A stretch of DNA of 64,000 bases from Nocardioides sp. JQ2195 (GCF_012272695.1 NZ_CP050902.1:434001-498000); one strand, 5' to 3'. Counted from the stretch's first letter, positions 41,418 to 51,039 are shown. Made by a program: numbers and translations. Notes: a model not told the origin generated them from the sequence alone.

Positions 41418-42457
41418 TGGCGGAGACCACCGGAATCGTCAACGCAACCCTCGGGCTGTGGCAGGACCGTCCGGCGAACGAGGCTTTCGAAACCGCAGCG
41501 ATCGCCGATCGCCTGGGCTTCTCCGAGCTGTGGATCGGGGAGATGGCGACCTTCGACGCGTTCTCCCTCGCCACGGCGATCGGGCTGCGGACCCAGCGCA
41601 TCACTCCGGCGGTCGGCCCCTTCGCCGTCTCGGTGCGGACGCCGGTGAACATCGCCGTCGGTGCCGCCACGGTGACGTCGGCGATCGGGCGTCGGGTGAA
41701 CGTCGCCCTCGGCACGTCGAGCAACGTCGTCGTCGAGGAGTGGCACGGCCTGCCGCGCAAGCGGCCGGCCCAGCAGCTCGAGGAGGCCACCCAGATCGTG
41801 GCGCGCCTGCTGCGCGGCGAGAAGGTCTCCTTCGACGGCGAGACGCTGCACACCAAGGGCTACCGACTGCGCCTGCCGGCGCCGGGATCCTCGGTGTCGG
41901 TGGCCGCCTTCGGGCCGCGCGCGATCAGGTTTGCCGGCGCCCACGCAGATCGCGTCCTGCTGAACATGGTGACCGTGGATTCCGCACGGCGTCTGTGTGA
42001 GCAGGTGGCGCAGGCTGCCGCGGAGGCAGGGCGCGAGCGTCCCAGGATCGCGCTGTGGCTGGCCACCTCGGTGGACCCGACCCCGGACGACCTGAGCCAG
42101 ATGGTGACCAGCAAGACCGGCTATCTCGCGGCACCCGGCTACTCCGAGATGTTCGTCGCTGCTGGCTTCGAGTCGCTCGTCGAGTTCGCCCGCACCCGGC
42201 CGCACCCCAAGGAGCTGCGGGCGGCCATGCCTGAGGCGGAGATCGCCGCCGCGACGTGCTTGGCGGGCGGCCTGGACGACGTACGGACCCGGATCGGGGC
42301 CTACCTGGATGCCGGTGTCGACGAGGTCTGCGTGGTGCCCACGACGGCGGGTGACCCTGCCGGCCTGCGCACCTTGGGCGCGATCGCCGGGATCCGTGAC
42401 GAATTTGTGCGTCAACCTCTTGACGCCACGACCAACGCCAACCATGCTAACTCTTGA
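41417..42457 (+). CDS. LLM-class (luciferase-like, F420- or FMN-dependent) oxidoreductase
   Basis: The 346-residue TIM-barrel protein has ADRLGFSELWIGEMATFDAFSLATAIGLRTQRITPAVGPF, GRRVNVALGTSS and VSVAAFGPRAIRFAGAHADRVLLNMV. This matches F420-dependent N5,N10-methylene-H4MPT reductase-like proteins of actinobacteria. It would oxidise or reduce a pathway intermediate with F420 or a flavin; cofactor choice cannot be made by eye. It ends 77 bp before the ABC permease gene. Confidence 0.83.
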   Translation: MAETTGIVNATLGLWQDRPANEAFETAAIADRLGFSELWIGEMATFDAFSLATAIGLRTQRITPAVGPFAVSVRTPVNIAVGAATVTSAIGRRVNVALGTSSNVVVEEWHGLPRKRPAQQLEEATQIVARLLRGEKVSFDGETLHTKGYRLRLPAPGSSVSVAAFGPRAIRFAGAHADRVLLNMVTVDSARRLCEQVAQAAAEAGRERPRIALWLATSVDPTPDDLSQMVTSKTGYLAAPGYSEMFVAAGFESLVEFARTRPHPKELRAAMPEAEIAAATCLAGGLDDVRTRIGAYLDAGVDEVCVVPTTAGDPAGLRTLGAIAGIRDEFVRQPLDATTNANHANS

Positions 42458-42534
42458 ATAAGTAGTGACGTGGGTCTCAACATCAATTTGCTGTCGCCGT
42501 GCTCCGGCCGGCACCTGACCGGGAAGCCTCGCGG

Positions 42535-43467
42535 ATGAATCTCCTCAAGCGTTTGCCACACTCACTGGGCCTGTTGCTCATGGTGTGTGCACTCACCTAC
42601 CTGATGATCCTGCTCGTTCCGGGTGACCCCGCGGTCACCGCTGCGGGCGAGAACGCAACCAACGAACAGATCGCGCAGACCCGCGAGCGCCTCGGCCTCA
42701 ACGACCACATCGTCGTGCAGTTCGGCCGGTGGCTCGGGGACGCACTGACCGGCGACCTGGGCCACTCGCTCCAAGGTGGTGCCTCGGTCTCGGGCCTGAT
42801 CGTCGATCGGTTCCCGGTCACCCTGGGCCTGGCCCTGGTGTCGATCATCGTCTCGCTGCTCATCGCCGTGCCGGCCGCGGTCGTCGCCGCCACCCACAAG
42901 GGCAGCTGGATCGACCGCGTGATCACGCTGGTGGCCAGCGCCGGCATCGCCATCCCGACCTTCTGGCTCGGCCTGATGCTGGTGATCGTCTTCTCGCTCT
43001 ACCTCCGCGTGCTGCCGTCCACCGGCTACGTGCCCTTCACCGAGTCACCCACCCAGTGGGCGACGTTCATGGTGATGCCGGCCATCACGCTGGCCGCCGC
43101 CCCGGCCGCCGAGATCGCCCGTCAGCTGCGCGCCTCGATGATCGACATCCTCGACCAGGACTACGTCCGCACGGCCACCGCGAAGGGCCTGAACCGTCGC
43201 TCCGTGGTGCTCAAGCACACGCTGAAGAACGCCGGCGTCCCGGCGATGACGATGGTCGGCCTCCAGCTGACCTTCCTGCTCGGCGGGTCCGTGATCGTCG
43301 AGCAGATCTTCGGCATCCCGGGCGTCGGCGCCCTTGCCATCAAGGCGGTGCTGCAGCGCGACATCCCGGTCATCCAGGGTGCGGTGCTGGTTGCCGCGGT
43401 CTCGGTGCTGGTCGTCAACCTCCTGATCGACTCGTCCTACCGGTTCTTCAACCCCAAGGTGCGCTGA
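42535..43467 (+). CDS. Oligopeptide-type ABC transporter permease 1 (DppB-like)
   Basis: The 310-residue protein has six TM helices. The C-terminal inner-membrane-component motif reads EIARQLRASMIDILDQDYVRTATAKGLNRRSVVLKHTLKNAGVP, the EAA loop that contacts the ATPases. N-terminal LVPGDPAVTAAGENATNEQIAQTRERLGLN is typical of DppB/OppB. It is the first gene of a five-gene importer operon with short overlaps. The preceding 77 bp is AT-richer and likely holds the promoter. Confidence 0.9.
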   Translation: MNLLKRLPHSLGLLLMVCALTYLMILLVPGDPAVTAAGENATNEQIAQTRERLGLNDHIVVQFGRWLGDALTGDLGHSLQGGASVSGLIVDRFPVTLGLALVSIIVSLLIAVPAAVVAATHKGSWIDRVITLVASAGIAIPTFWLGLMLVIVFSLYLRVLPSTGYVPFTESPTQWATFMVMPAITLAAAPAAEIARQLRASMIDILDQDYVRTATAKGLNRRSVVLKHTLKNAGVPAMTMVGLQLTFLLGGSVIVEQIFGIPGVGALAIKAVLQRDIPVIQGAVLVAAVSVLVVNLLIDSSYRFFNPKVR

Positions 43468-44423
43468 TGAGCAACACAACTGCCGGAACCGTGGAACCGC
43501 CCGTCGACGTGTGGGCCGAGGCGACCGCACGCGAGGTCGAGCGCAGCGCCTCCGCCACCCAGAAGGAGGCGACCCGGCGGATCACGCCGATGCGGCGCTT
43601 CCTGATCCGCTTCGGCAAGGACCGTGCCGGGGTCGTGGCGGTGGCCTTCCTCGCCCTCGCCGGGATCCTCGCGATCGTCGCCCCGTGGCTGACCCCGCAC
43701 GACCCGAACGCCCAGAACCTGCAGGGGATCCTGCAGTACCCCAGCAGCGCGCACTGGCTGGGCACCGACGACCTCGGTCGTGACGTGCTCTCGCGGATGA
43801 TGACCGGCACCAGGGTCTCACTCGTGGCGGCATTCCAGGCCACCTCGATCGCGGTCGTCCTCGGCGTGCCGCTCGGTCTCGTCTCCGGGTTCTTCGGTGG
43901 TTGGGTCGACCGGTCGATCATGTTCGTCAACGACGCCATCATGGCGATGCCCGGCCTGCTCCTCGCGATCGCGATCGTCGGCATGCTCGGCCCCGGACTC
44001 ACCAACGCGATGATCGCGATCGGCATCGTCTTCGTGCCCCGCATCCTGCGCATCGTCCGTGGCAGCGTCATGGAGATCAAGGAGGAGACCTACATCGAGG
44101 CCTCCCGCAGCATCGGCACCCCCACCGGTCGGATCATCCGCCAGCACGTGCTGCGCAACGTGCGCTCCCCGCTGATCGTCGGCATCTCGCTGCTCACCGG
44201 GCGGGCGATGCTCAACGAGGCCAGCCTGAGCTTCCTCGGCCTCGGCGCGCAGTATCCGGAGTCCAGCTGGGGCGGGATGCTCGGCCGCGCCTTCCCGTTC
44301 GTGGACCGCGCCCCGTTCCTGATCGTCTTCCCCGGCATTGCCATTGCCCTGGTCGTCCTCGCCTTCAACATGGCCGGCGACTCACTGCGTGACTCACTAG
44401 GTCGAGAGACGAGGAAGGGCTGA
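43467..44423 (+). CDS. Oligopeptide-type ABC transporter permease 2 (DppC-like)
   Basis: The 318-residue protein has a 50-residue cytoplasmic N-terminus, PWLTPHDPNAQNLQG, HWLGTDDLGRDVLSRMMTGTRVSLVAA, and the EAA loop EIKEETYIEASRSIGTPTGRIIRQHVLRNV. These are the OppC_N and BPD_transp_1 hallmarks. It pairs with the first permease to form the channel. ATG 43467 overlaps the upstream stop, and its own stop overlaps the ATPase ATG. Confidence 0.9.
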   Translation: MSNTTAGTVEPPVDVWAEATAREVERSASATQKEATRRITPMRRFLIRFGKDRAGVVAVAFLALAGILAIVAPWLTPHDPNAQNLQGILQYPSSAHWLGTDDLGRDVLSRMMTGTRVSLVAAFQATSIAVVLGVPLGLVSGFFGGWVDRSIMFVNDAIMAMPGLLLAIAIVGMLGPGLTNAMIAIGIVFVPRILRIVRGSVMEIKEETYIEASRSIGTPTGRIIRQHVLRNVRSPLIVGISLLTGRAMLNEASLSFLGLGAQYPESSWGGMLGRAFPFVDRAPFLIVFPGIAIALVVLAFNMAGDSLRDSLGRETRKG

Positions 44424-45466
44424 TGACCACCATGGAACTGCCCCGGACCACCCCTGCCCCGGCCACGACCGGCAGCGTCGAGAAGGCACCCATCGTCTCG
44501 GTGGAGAACCTCTCCGTCGAGTTCGTCACCGACCACGGGTGGCAGCGCGTGCTCAACGACGTCAGCCTCGAGATCAAGCCCGGCAAGGTCCTGGGCGTGG
44601 TCGGCGAGTCCGGCTCGGGCAAGAGCGTCTCCAGCCTGGCGATCATGGGCCTGCTGCCCAAGACCGGCGCCCGCATCTCCAGCGGCAGCATCGTGGTCGA
44701 CGGGGTCGACATGCGATCCCTCGACGAGAAGCAGCTGAGCCGGATCCGCGGCGACCAGATGGCGATGATCTTCCAGGAGCCGATGACCAGCCTGAACCCG
44801 GCCTTCACCATCGGTGAGCAGATCGCCGAGACGGTGCGCCACCACAAGAAGGTCAGCCGCAAGGTCGCCTGGAAGCGCGCGATCGAGTCGCTCGACGAGG
44901 TCGGCATCCCCAACGCGGCCGAGCGGGTGCGCCGCTATCCGCACGAGTTCTCCGGCGGCATGCGGCAGCGGGCGATGATCGCGATGGCGATCTCGTGCCA
45001 GCCGAAGGTGCTGATCGCCGACGAGCCGACCACCGCCCTGGACGTGACGATCCAGGACCAGATCCTGCAGCTGCTGCGCACCATGTGCGAGGACCACGAC
45101 CTGGCGATGATGTTCATCACCCACAACATGGGCGTGGTCGCCGACATCTGCGACGACGTCACGGTGATGTACGCCGGCGAGATCGTCGAGCGCGGTGAGA
45201 TCACCGAGCTCTTCGACCGTCCGCGGCACCCCTACACCGAGGGCCTGCTGCGCGCCGTACCGAATCTCTACAGCCGCAACGAGCTCATCTCGATCCCCGG
45301 CTCCACCCCGGCCCCGTGGGAGATGCCGACCGGGTGCCGCTTCGAGCCCCGGTGCCCCTATGCGGTCGAGGCCTGCGCGAGCGAGCCGCTCGAGCTGCAC
45401 GCCGTCGACGGTCGCCTCAGCCGGTGCCTGCGCACCGAGGAACTCACCCTTGGGAGGATCAAGTGA
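44423..45466 (+). CDS. Oligopeptide-type ABC transporter ATPase 1 (DppD-like)
   Basis: A 347-residue ATPase with Walker [13 protein letters not shown]-loop [11 protein letters not shown], signature [14 protein letters not shown] and Walker [13 protein letters not shown]. The oligo_HPY C-terminal extension [15 protein letters not shown] carries cysteines typical of DppD/OppD proteins, some of which bind an Fe-S cluster. It powers import together with the next ATPase. Confidence 0.92.
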   Translation: MTTMELPRTTPAPATTGSVEKAPIVSVENLSVEFVTDHGWQRVLNDVSLEIKPGKVLGVVGESGSGKSVSSLAIMGLLPKTGARISSGSIVVDGVDMRSLDEKQLSRIRGDQMAMIFQEPMTSLNPAFTIGEQIAETVRHHKKVSRKVAWKRAIESLDEVGIPNAAERVRRYPHEFSGGMRQRAMIAMAISCQPKVLIADEPTTALDVTIQDQILQLLRTMCEDHDLAMMFITHNMGVVADICDDVTVMYAGEIVERGEITELFDRPRHPYTEGLLRAVPNLYSRNELISIPGSTPAPWEMPTGCRFEPRCPYAVEACASEPLELHAVDGRLSRCLRTEELTLGRIK

Positions 45467-46458
45467 CCGCCACGAGCACCACGACCGCGCGCGTGCTGGA
45501 AGTCGAAGACCTGCGGGTCAGCTTCTGGGGACGGCGCAAGGCGTTCCGGGCTCCCACCGAGCTGCGGGCCGTGAAGGGTGTCAGCTTCGGGATCTCCCGC
45601 GGGGAGACGCTCGGCCTGGTCGGCGAGTCGGGCTCCGGCAAGTCGACGGTCGCCCGCGCCCTGATGCGCCTGATCGAGCCGACGCACGGCCGGGTCACCC
45701 TCGAGGGCGAGGAGATCACCCAGCTGAAGGGCAAGGCGCTGCGACAGGCCCGGCAGGACATGCAGATGGTCTTCCAGGACCCGTACTCCTCCCTGGACCC
45801 CTCGATCATGGTCGCGGACAGCATCGCCGAGCCGCTCGAGGTGCACCACGGGATGCGCGGCAAGGAGCGTGACGCGCGGGTCGCCGAGCTGTTGGAGCTC
45901 GTCGGCCTGGCGCCGCACCACGCGGAGCGCTATCCCTATGAGTTCTCCGGCGGGCAGCGCCAGCGCCTGGCGATCGCGCGGGCGCTCGCGCTCAATCCCA
46001 GCGTGGTCGTGTGTGACGAGGCGGTCAGCGCCCTCGACGTCTCGACCCAGAACCAGATCATCCGCCTGCTCGAGCGGCTCCAGGAGCAGTTCGAGATGGC
46101 CTACCTGTTCATCTCGCACGACCTCGCCGTCGTCCGCCACATCTCCGACCGCGTTGCGGTGATGTATTTCGGCCAGATCGTGGAGATGGGGGACGTCGAG
46201 GACGTCTTCCAGAACCCCAAGCACCCTTACACCGCTGCCCTGCTCTCGGCCGTACCCGTGGCCGACCCGGTTGAGCAACGGAATCGGGAGAAGGTTCCCC
46301 TGACCGGGGAGATTCCCGACATCGCCAACCCGCCCGCGGGCTGTGCCTTCGCCTCCAGGTGCCCTCTGGCCACCGAGCGTTGTCACACCGAGGCCCCCGA
46401 GTTCCGCCGGGTCGGCGACGCCCAGGTGGCGTGCCACTACCCCCTGCAGTCCGCCTGA
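45463..46458 (+). CDS. Oligopeptide-type ABC transporter ATPase 2 (DppF-like)
   Basis: A 331-residue ATPase with Walker [16 protein letters not shown]-loop [11 protein letters not shown], signature [15 protein letters not shown], Walker [13 protein letters not shown], and the oligo_HPY tail [18 protein letters not shown] 45463 overlaps the stop of ATPase 1 (GTGA), so the two are made in equal amounts. The substrate-binding protein gene follows after 50 bp. Confidence 0.92.
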   Translation: MTATSTTTARVLEVEDLRVSFWGRRKAFRAPTELRAVKGVSFGISRGETLGLVGESGSGKSTVARALMRLIEPTHGRVTLEGEEITQLKGKALRQARQDMQMVFQDPYSSLDPSIMVADSIAEPLEVHHGMRGKERDARVAELLELVGLAPHHAERYPYEFSGGQRQRLAIARALALNPSVVVCDEAVSALDVSTQNQIIRLLERLQEQFEMAYLFISHDLAVVRHISDRVAVMYFGQIVEMGDVEDVFQNPKHPYTAALLSAVPVADPVEQRNREKVPLTGEIPDIANPPAGCAFASRCPLATERCHTEAPEFRRVGDAQVACHYPLQSA

Positions 46459-46508
46459 TCACTCAACCATCTCTCGATCGCTTCACTCATCCCTCACTAG
46501 GAGACACC

Positions 46509-48074
46509 GTGTCCAGACGATTCACCCTTGGCCGTTGGCTGGTCATCGGACTGGCAGCGATGGCCTTGCTGTTCACAGCCTGCAGCCCGCCGCCGGCCGC
46601 CGAGTCCGACGCCCCGGCAGCGGATGCCAAGACCGACCCCGACGCGGTGCTCCGCTTCGCCTACGCCAACGCGCCCGGAACCCTTGACCCGCACGTGGTC
46701 AACACGGCCTTCGCCAACGTGCCGCTGTTCCAGATCTTCGACCGCCTCGTGCACATGGACACCGCCGGCGAGGCCGTGCCCGGTCTGGCCGAGTCATGGG
46801 AGTGGTCGGAGGACGGCAAGGTCCTGACCCTGAAGCTGCGCGAGGGCGTCACCTTCCACGACGGCGAGCCGTTCAACGCCGACGCGGTCAAGAAGAACAT
46901 CGAGCGGGCGAAGACCGTCGAGGCCTCCTTCGTGGCCAACGACCTCGCCAGCATCGACTCGGTGAAGGCCGTCGACGACTCCACCGTGGAGCTGCACCTG
47001 AACGCTCCCGACGTGGGTCTCGTGCTGAAGCTCAGCGACCGCGCCGGCGCCATGATCAGCCCGAAGACGATGACCGGCGACGCGGTCAACCTGCACCCGG
47101 CGGGCACGGGGATGTACAAGGTCGCCGAGGACTACAAGGTGGGCGTCGAGCTCAGAACCGAGAAGTTCGACGGCTACTGGGGCCCCGAGGCCCAGAAGCT
47201 GGCCGGCATCGAGATGACCTTCAACGCTGACACCACGGCCATCCTCAACGCGATCCGCAGCGACAGCGTCGACGCCGGCTACCTGCGTGAGCCGGAGATC
47301 GACACGGCCAAGTCGGCAGGGCTCCAGGTCGTGCAGGGTTATGACCTCGGTTTCGGCAACATCCTGATGAACCCCGACCTGACGCCGGCGCTCAAGGACG
47401 AGCGCGTCCGGATGGCCGTCAACCTGGCCATCGACCGGCAGTCGCTGGTGGACGGTGTCCTCTTCGGCCACGGCAAGGTGACCAACCAGCCGTTCCCCGG
47501 GGGCTACTTCGCGCACAACGACGACGTGCCGCAGTATGACTACGACCCGGAGGCCGCCAAGGAGCTGCTCAAGGAAGCCGGCTTCCCCAACGGCTTCACC
47601 TGGCCGATCCACAACGTGCCCGGCCCGGGCACGCGCATCAACGAGGCCGTCGCCGGTCAGCTCGAGAAGGTCGGCATCAAGGTCAAGGTCCTCGAGACCG
47701 AGGCCGCTGCGGTCGGCGCGATGTACTCGGTCGAGAAGACCGCTCCCGCGCTCAACGTGCGCTGGACCGGTCGCCCCGACCCGACCGCGACGCTCGACCT
47801 GGTCTTCATGCCCGGTGGCTCGAACAACCCGAGCGGCCTGGCGTCGAAGAAGGCCATCGAGCTCAACGAGCAGCAGCGTGCCGAGAGCGACGACGCGAAG
47901 CGTGCCGAGCTGCTCCAGGAGCTGTCGGCCGAGCTCGTCGAGCACCCGCCGGCCAGCAACATCGTGCTGTTCCAGTCGGTCACCGCGACCGGTGCGAACA
48001 ACAAGGTGGTCGGTCTCGACGCCTACATCAGCGGAAAGATCGAATTCCGCGGCGTGGGCATGACCGAAGGCTGA
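46509..48074 (+). CDS. Family 5 substrate-binding lipoprotein of the ABC importer
   Basis: The 521-residue protein begins with a signal peptide and lipobox LLFTAC, so it is tethered outside the membrane. SBP_bac_5 motifs include FAYANAPGTLDPHVVNTAFANVPLFQIFDRLV and KVLTLKLREGVTFHDGEPFNADAVKKNIER. Family 5 binds peptides but also opines, sugars and aromatic or bile-type compounds, so the ligand may be the substrate of the surrounding enzymes. GTG 46509 follows the RBS AGGAGA. It is the last gene of the operon, before the hairpin at 48092. Confidence 0.9.
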   Translation: MSRRFTLGRWLVIGLAAMALLFTACSPPPAAESDAPAADAKTDPDAVLRFAYANAPGTLDPHVVNTAFANVPLFQIFDRLVHMDTAGEAVPGLAESWEWSEDGKVLTLKLREGVTFHDGEPFNADAVKKNIERAKTVEASFVANDLASIDSVKAVDDSTVELHLNAPDVGLVLKLSDRAGAMISPKTMTGDAVNLHPAGTGMYKVAEDYKVGVELRTEKFDGYWGPEAQKLAGIEMTFNADTTAILNAIRSDSVDAGYLREPEIDTAKSAGLQVVQGYDLGFGNILMNPDLTPALKDERVRMAVNLAIDRQSLVDGVLFGHGKVTNQPFPGGYFAHNDDVPQYDYDPEAAKELLKEAGFPNGFTWPIHNVPGPGTRINEAVAGQLEKVGIKVKVLETEAAAVGAMYSVEKTAPALNVRWTGRPDPTATLDLVFMPGGSNNPSGLASKKAIELNEQQRAESDDAKRAELLQELSAELVEHPPASNIVLFQSVTATGANNKVVGLDAYISGKIEFRGVGMTEG

Positions 48075-48091
48075 GCCAGCTCCTCACGGAC

Positions 48092-48137
48092 CGACGTCCC
48101 AGTGCGTGCTTCCCCCCGGGCACGCGCTGGGACGTCG
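48092..48137 (+). terminator. Terminator hairpin of the ABC operon
   Basis: Arms CGACGTCCCAG/CTGGGACGTCG extend through GCGTGC/GCACGC with one mismatch, around a C-rich loop. It begins 17 bp after the substrate-binding protein stop and is followed by CCATTTG. Confidence 0.8.
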
Positions 48138-48176
48138 CCATTTGTCGGAGCACGCCGGGCTCCCGGTGGCGCCGGG

Positions 48177-49565
48177 TCAGGCGGCGAAGTCGAGCTTGAG
48201 GTCGGGACGGTGGTGGATCTCGACGGTGACGGGGCGCAGTCGAGGTGGCGTGGCCGATCTTGTGGGAAGCGGAGGGGCCGTTGCGGTGTAGCGGTGCCCG
48301 GTCGGAGTGACCGTGGTGACCTGATGTCGCTCGTCCGGTGGATGCGAGCCGGCGGCGGACCAGCCGGGGGCCTGCTTGGCGTAGTTGCAGGCCTCGCAGA
48401 GGCCCTGCAGGTTCTCCGCGCTGGTCGGACCGCCCACGGCGGCGCCGGTGGCATGGTCGATGTGGCGGATCGGCGCATCGCACCAGAGGTTGCGGCAGAA
48501 ACCGCCGTCTCTGAGGCGGAGCACGTTGGCCAACGCCTTCGGGACGAGCCGCGACTTGTTCTCCATGCCGATCAGGCGACCGTTGCGGTCGGCGTACAGC
48601 TTGCGGATCCAGGTCTTGAGGTCGGCGGCGAGGCTGTTGCCCACGAGGCTGCGGGCGAGGTCGGCGGGAATCGAGCCGTGGCCGTCGAGGTGAGCGGGGG
48701 CGTTGTCGTCACCGAGCAGGGTGGCGTTGGCGACGACGAGGGTGACGGCGACGGGGGTCGCGGGAGCGGTGGTCTGGCCGGTGACCCGCTCGACGAGGGT
48801 GTCGGCCATGATCTGGCCGCGGTTGCGCTCGTCCCCGTCTAGGATGGCAGCGTCGGCGGCCTTCCTGAGGGAGGCGAAGACGGCGACGCCCTGGCCCACG
48901 GGCAGGTGGCCGGTCAGAAAGGTCATCGTGTCGGGGGCCGGGCGGATGCTGACCCGCCGGTCCTTCTCGGCCTTGGCGCGGCGGCGGGCGACGGATGCGG
49001 GATCGAGTTGGCTGGCGCGCTTGCGGGCCTGGTCGCCGATCTCCTTCTCGGAGAGCTTCTCGAGCTTCTGTGGGTCTCCGGCCAGCTCTGCATCGATGGT
49101 GGCGCGGTCTTCGACCTCGAGGCAGGCGGTCTCCTGGGCGAGCCGGGTCGCGCCCCACTCGGTGATGCGGCCGGTGCGGAAGGCGGCGAGCGTGTAGGGC
49201 ATCTCGCTGCGCAGCACCTTGGCCAGCCCGAGGTGTCGCTGGCCGCGGTGACCGGACTCGCGTCGGGCGAGGCCGATCTGTTCGGCGATGCCGCGGCCCT
49301 GACGCTCCTTGGCAATGCCCTGGTCCGCGGCCTTCTGGCGCATGGACTCGTCGAAGTCGACAGCGAGGTCTGCCTGGGCTGCGGCGAGCGCACACTTCAA
49401 CACCTCGATGGCGTTGATCGCATCGATGCGCGCTGTGTCGTCGTGTGCGTCAACGTGGATGCGGGATGATGCTTCGGTCCACGCGGCAACTGTCGACGCG
49501 TCCAGGCGCTCCTCAGCGACGGGAGCGGCCTGCTCCAGGGTGGGCGCATGGGATGAGTCGAACAT
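48177..49565 (-). CDS. DUF222 / 13E12-repeat family HNH endonuclease-like protein, copy 2
   Basis: A 462-residue paralogue of the 21080-22486 gene with the same DUF222 layout (AQADLAVDFDESMRQKAADQG, RKAADAAILDGDERNRGQIMADTLVERVTG). The C-terminal HNH region is CRNLWCDAPIRHIDHATGAAVGG then NLQGLCEACNYAKQAPGW. The two proteins agree over most of their length by eye. ATG 49565 again sits inside a perfect LexA box. It lies between the ABC operon terminator and a small lipoprotein gene. Confidence 0.88.
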   Translation of the reverse strand: MFDSSHAPTLEQAAPVAEERLDASTVAAWTEASSRIHVDAHDDTARIDAINAIEVLKCALAAAQADLAVDFDESMRQKAADQGIAKERQGRGIAEQIGLARRESGHRGQRHLGLAKVLRSEMPYTLAAFRTGRITEWGATRLAQETACLEVEDRATIDAELAGDPQKLEKLSEKEIGDQARKRASQLDPASVARRRAKAEKDRRVSIRPAPDTMTFLTGHLPVGQGVAVFASLRKAADAAILDGDERNRGQIMADTLVERVTGQTTAPATPVAVTLVVANATLLGDDNAPAHLDGHGSIPADLARSLVGNSLAADLKTWIRKLYADRNGRLIGMENKSRLVPKALANVLRLRDGGFCRNLWCDAPIRHIDHATGAAVGGPTSAENLQGLCEACNYAKQAPGWSAAGSHPPDERHQVTTVTPTGHRYTATAPPLPTRSATPPRLRPVTVEIHHRPDLKLDFAA

Positions 49566-49573
49566 GTGTTCGA
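49558..49573 (-). promoter_or_regulatory. LexA (SOS) box over the start codon of DUF222 copy 2
   Basis: TCGAACATGTGTTCGA is identical to the box at 22479-22494 and again includes the ATG. TAAAAT on the minus strand (49573-49578) lies seven bases before the ATG, as in copy 1. Confidence 0.8.
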
Positions 49574-49777
49574 TTTTACGCCTGCCCGATTTGGGGGTCA
49601 AGAGGCTGAGACGATCTGTGGAGAAGTCGTCGCACCCTGCTGTCCTGTGCGTGAGAACCGGCTCAGCGAAGAGTGAGCGCGACCAGCTGGTGAACGTCCG
49701 CCTCGTCGGCCCGGACGGCTGCGGGTGCCGGCGTCGTGTGAAGGGCGGACCCAGTTTCGACGAAGCCCCATTGTCGA

Positions 49778-50101
49778 TCAGTCGATGCACTGGGACCAGC
49801 GCTGGGCCGTCCAGGCGCCGTCGGGTCGTCGCCACATGTCGAGTGACATGACCAGTCGGTCGTTGCCGTCGACCAGGTTCACTCCGGTCTTGTCGTCGGC
49901 GGGGTCAGAGTCGACCATGCGCAGCGAGCGGACGCGTGGGTTGACGTCGTTGAGCAGTGCCTTCTCCAGTGCGGCTCGGGTCGTGGCGGTCGACACCTGC
50001 TCATGGTGGCTGGTGCAGTCGTCGCCCGGGTCGCTGCTCGAGCTCGCGCAACCGGAGGCGAGCAGCAGGGCAGCGATCGCGAACACACGCGCTGATCGCA
50101 T
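49778..50101 (-). CDS. Small lipoprotein, unknown function
   Basis: A 107-residue product MRSARVFAIAALLLASGCASSSSD with lipobox ASGC, then a Ser-rich tether. The short globular part (VRSLRMVDSDPADDKTGVNLVDGNDRLVMSLDMWRRPDGAWTAQRWSQC) ends in ID. No family recognised. It should be membrane-anchored outside the cell. It is the only gene between the DUF222 copy and the ANTAR genes. Confidence 0.65.
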   Translation of the reverse strand: MRSARVFAIAALLLASGCASSSSDPGDDCTSHHEQVSTATTRAALEKALLNDVNPRVRSLRMVDSDPADDKTGVNLVDGNDRLVMSLDMWRRPDGAWTAQRWSQCID

Positions 50102-50174
50102 GACGGGCTCCCTGGCATCTCGGCCTACCTCTGGGACGCGGCGGGAGGGGATCTGGTTCCCGGGCGTCGACCCA

Positions 50175-50264
50175 CTAGTGCGGATGGAGCGACCCTCGCC
50201 GATCGAGACGTCTGCCGAGGATCAGTGCTGCGATCGCCAGCCGGACTGCTCTCCAAGCATTCAT
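50175..50264 (-). CDS. Possible 29-residue peptide
   Basis: On the minus strand AGGAGAAGGCG precedes ATG 50264 and a frame MNAWRAVRLAIAALILGRRL that ends at 50175 with the tail DRRGSLHPH. A hydrophobic core between arginines would suit a membrane-associated microprotein. The RBS is the main support; there is no homology evidence. Confidence 0.3.
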   Translation of the reverse strand: MNAWRAVRLAIAALILGRRLDRRGSLHPH

Positions 50265-50546
50265 CGCCTTCTCCTGACATGCATGGCCACGGATGACGGA
50301 TCGGAGGGGCCGGTTGCGCTACGCGGTGCCGAGCTGCGTAAGTCGGGACCGGAGACGGGCGCAAGGCGGCCCCTCCAGATCCGGACTCAGGGCGGCGAGG
50401 GACGCGCCGTAGCCGACTCAGTGATGTCCTGAACGATCATCGTGGGAGCCTCATGTCGGATGCCAGTTCGCAAGATCTGCGAAGGCTGTGGGCTCAACCC
50501 GTGGTTCCCAATATGCATCAGCCCCGGGGATTCGGCAAGGGTCTGG

Positions 50547-50617
50547 GGTCTCGATACGCCGGCTCGTTCCTCGCCGGCACTCGACCAGCGAGAGGGGAGC
50601 GGCACTCGACCAGCGAG
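50547..50617. repeat. Dispersed-type repeat with two copies of CACTCGACCAGCGAG
   Basis: GGTCTCGATACG starts the segment at 50547. CACTCGACCAGCGAG occurs at 50578-50592 and again at 50603-50617. The style resembles the hairpin repeats common between genes in Nocardioides-like genomes; it is a different family from 1524-1630. Confidence 0.55.
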
Positions 50618-50628
50618 GGGCGGCGCGG

Positions 50629-51039
50629 CTACTCGATGATCGAGCTGATCGGACCGGAGTCCTCCGACACCGGGCCCAGCACTTCCCTCGCGACGGCCTC
50701 GGCTTCCGAGGGCTCCACGTCTGTCGGGGACGTGCCGCTCACGATCTCCACCATGGCCAGCGAGATCTCCCGGACCTTGATGTTGCGGTCCTGCGAGAGC
50801 CGGGTGAGCACGGCGAATGCGGCTTCCGCGTCGAGGCGGAAGCGGGCCATCAGGATGCCCTTCGCCTGGTCGATGACCGGCTGGCTCTCCAAGGCCCGGT
50901 GGAGGTCGGCGACGTCTGCCTGGAGCGCGACGATCTCCGCCCGCTCACGGTCCGTGCCGGCGACCTCGCTGTCGTCGCGAATCGCGGTCTGCCACTCCTC
51001 AAGACGGGTGTGACGTTCGTGCGACAAGTCGTCGCTCAT
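50629..51039 (-). CDS. ANTAR domain protein
   Basis: The 136-residue protein has an N-terminal coiled-coil-like helix (ERAEIVALQADVADLHRALESQ). The ANTAR domain follows: PVIDQAKGILMARFRLDAEAAFAVLTRLSQDRNIKVREISLAMVEIVSG. It has no GAF or receiver domain, so the sensory input must come from a partner or from the helix. It lies just downstream of, and on the same strand as, the GAF-ANTAR gene at 51146-51871, with 106 bp between. Confidence 0.85.
   Translation of the reverse strand: MSDDLSHERHTRLEEWQTAIRDDSEVAGTDRERAEIVALQADVADLHRALESQPVIDQAKGILMARFRLDAEAAFAVLTRLSQDRNIKVREISLAMVEIVSGTSPTDVEPSEAEAVAREVLGPVSEDSGPISSIIE

Larger units (their letters stand above)
50102..50628. other. 527-bp gene-poor interval
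   Basis: No convincing gene of normal size. It contains one 29-codon frame with a strong RBS (50175-50264, minus) and a repeat-rich segment at 50547-50617. Longer open frames here have no coding character. Confidence 0.6.
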
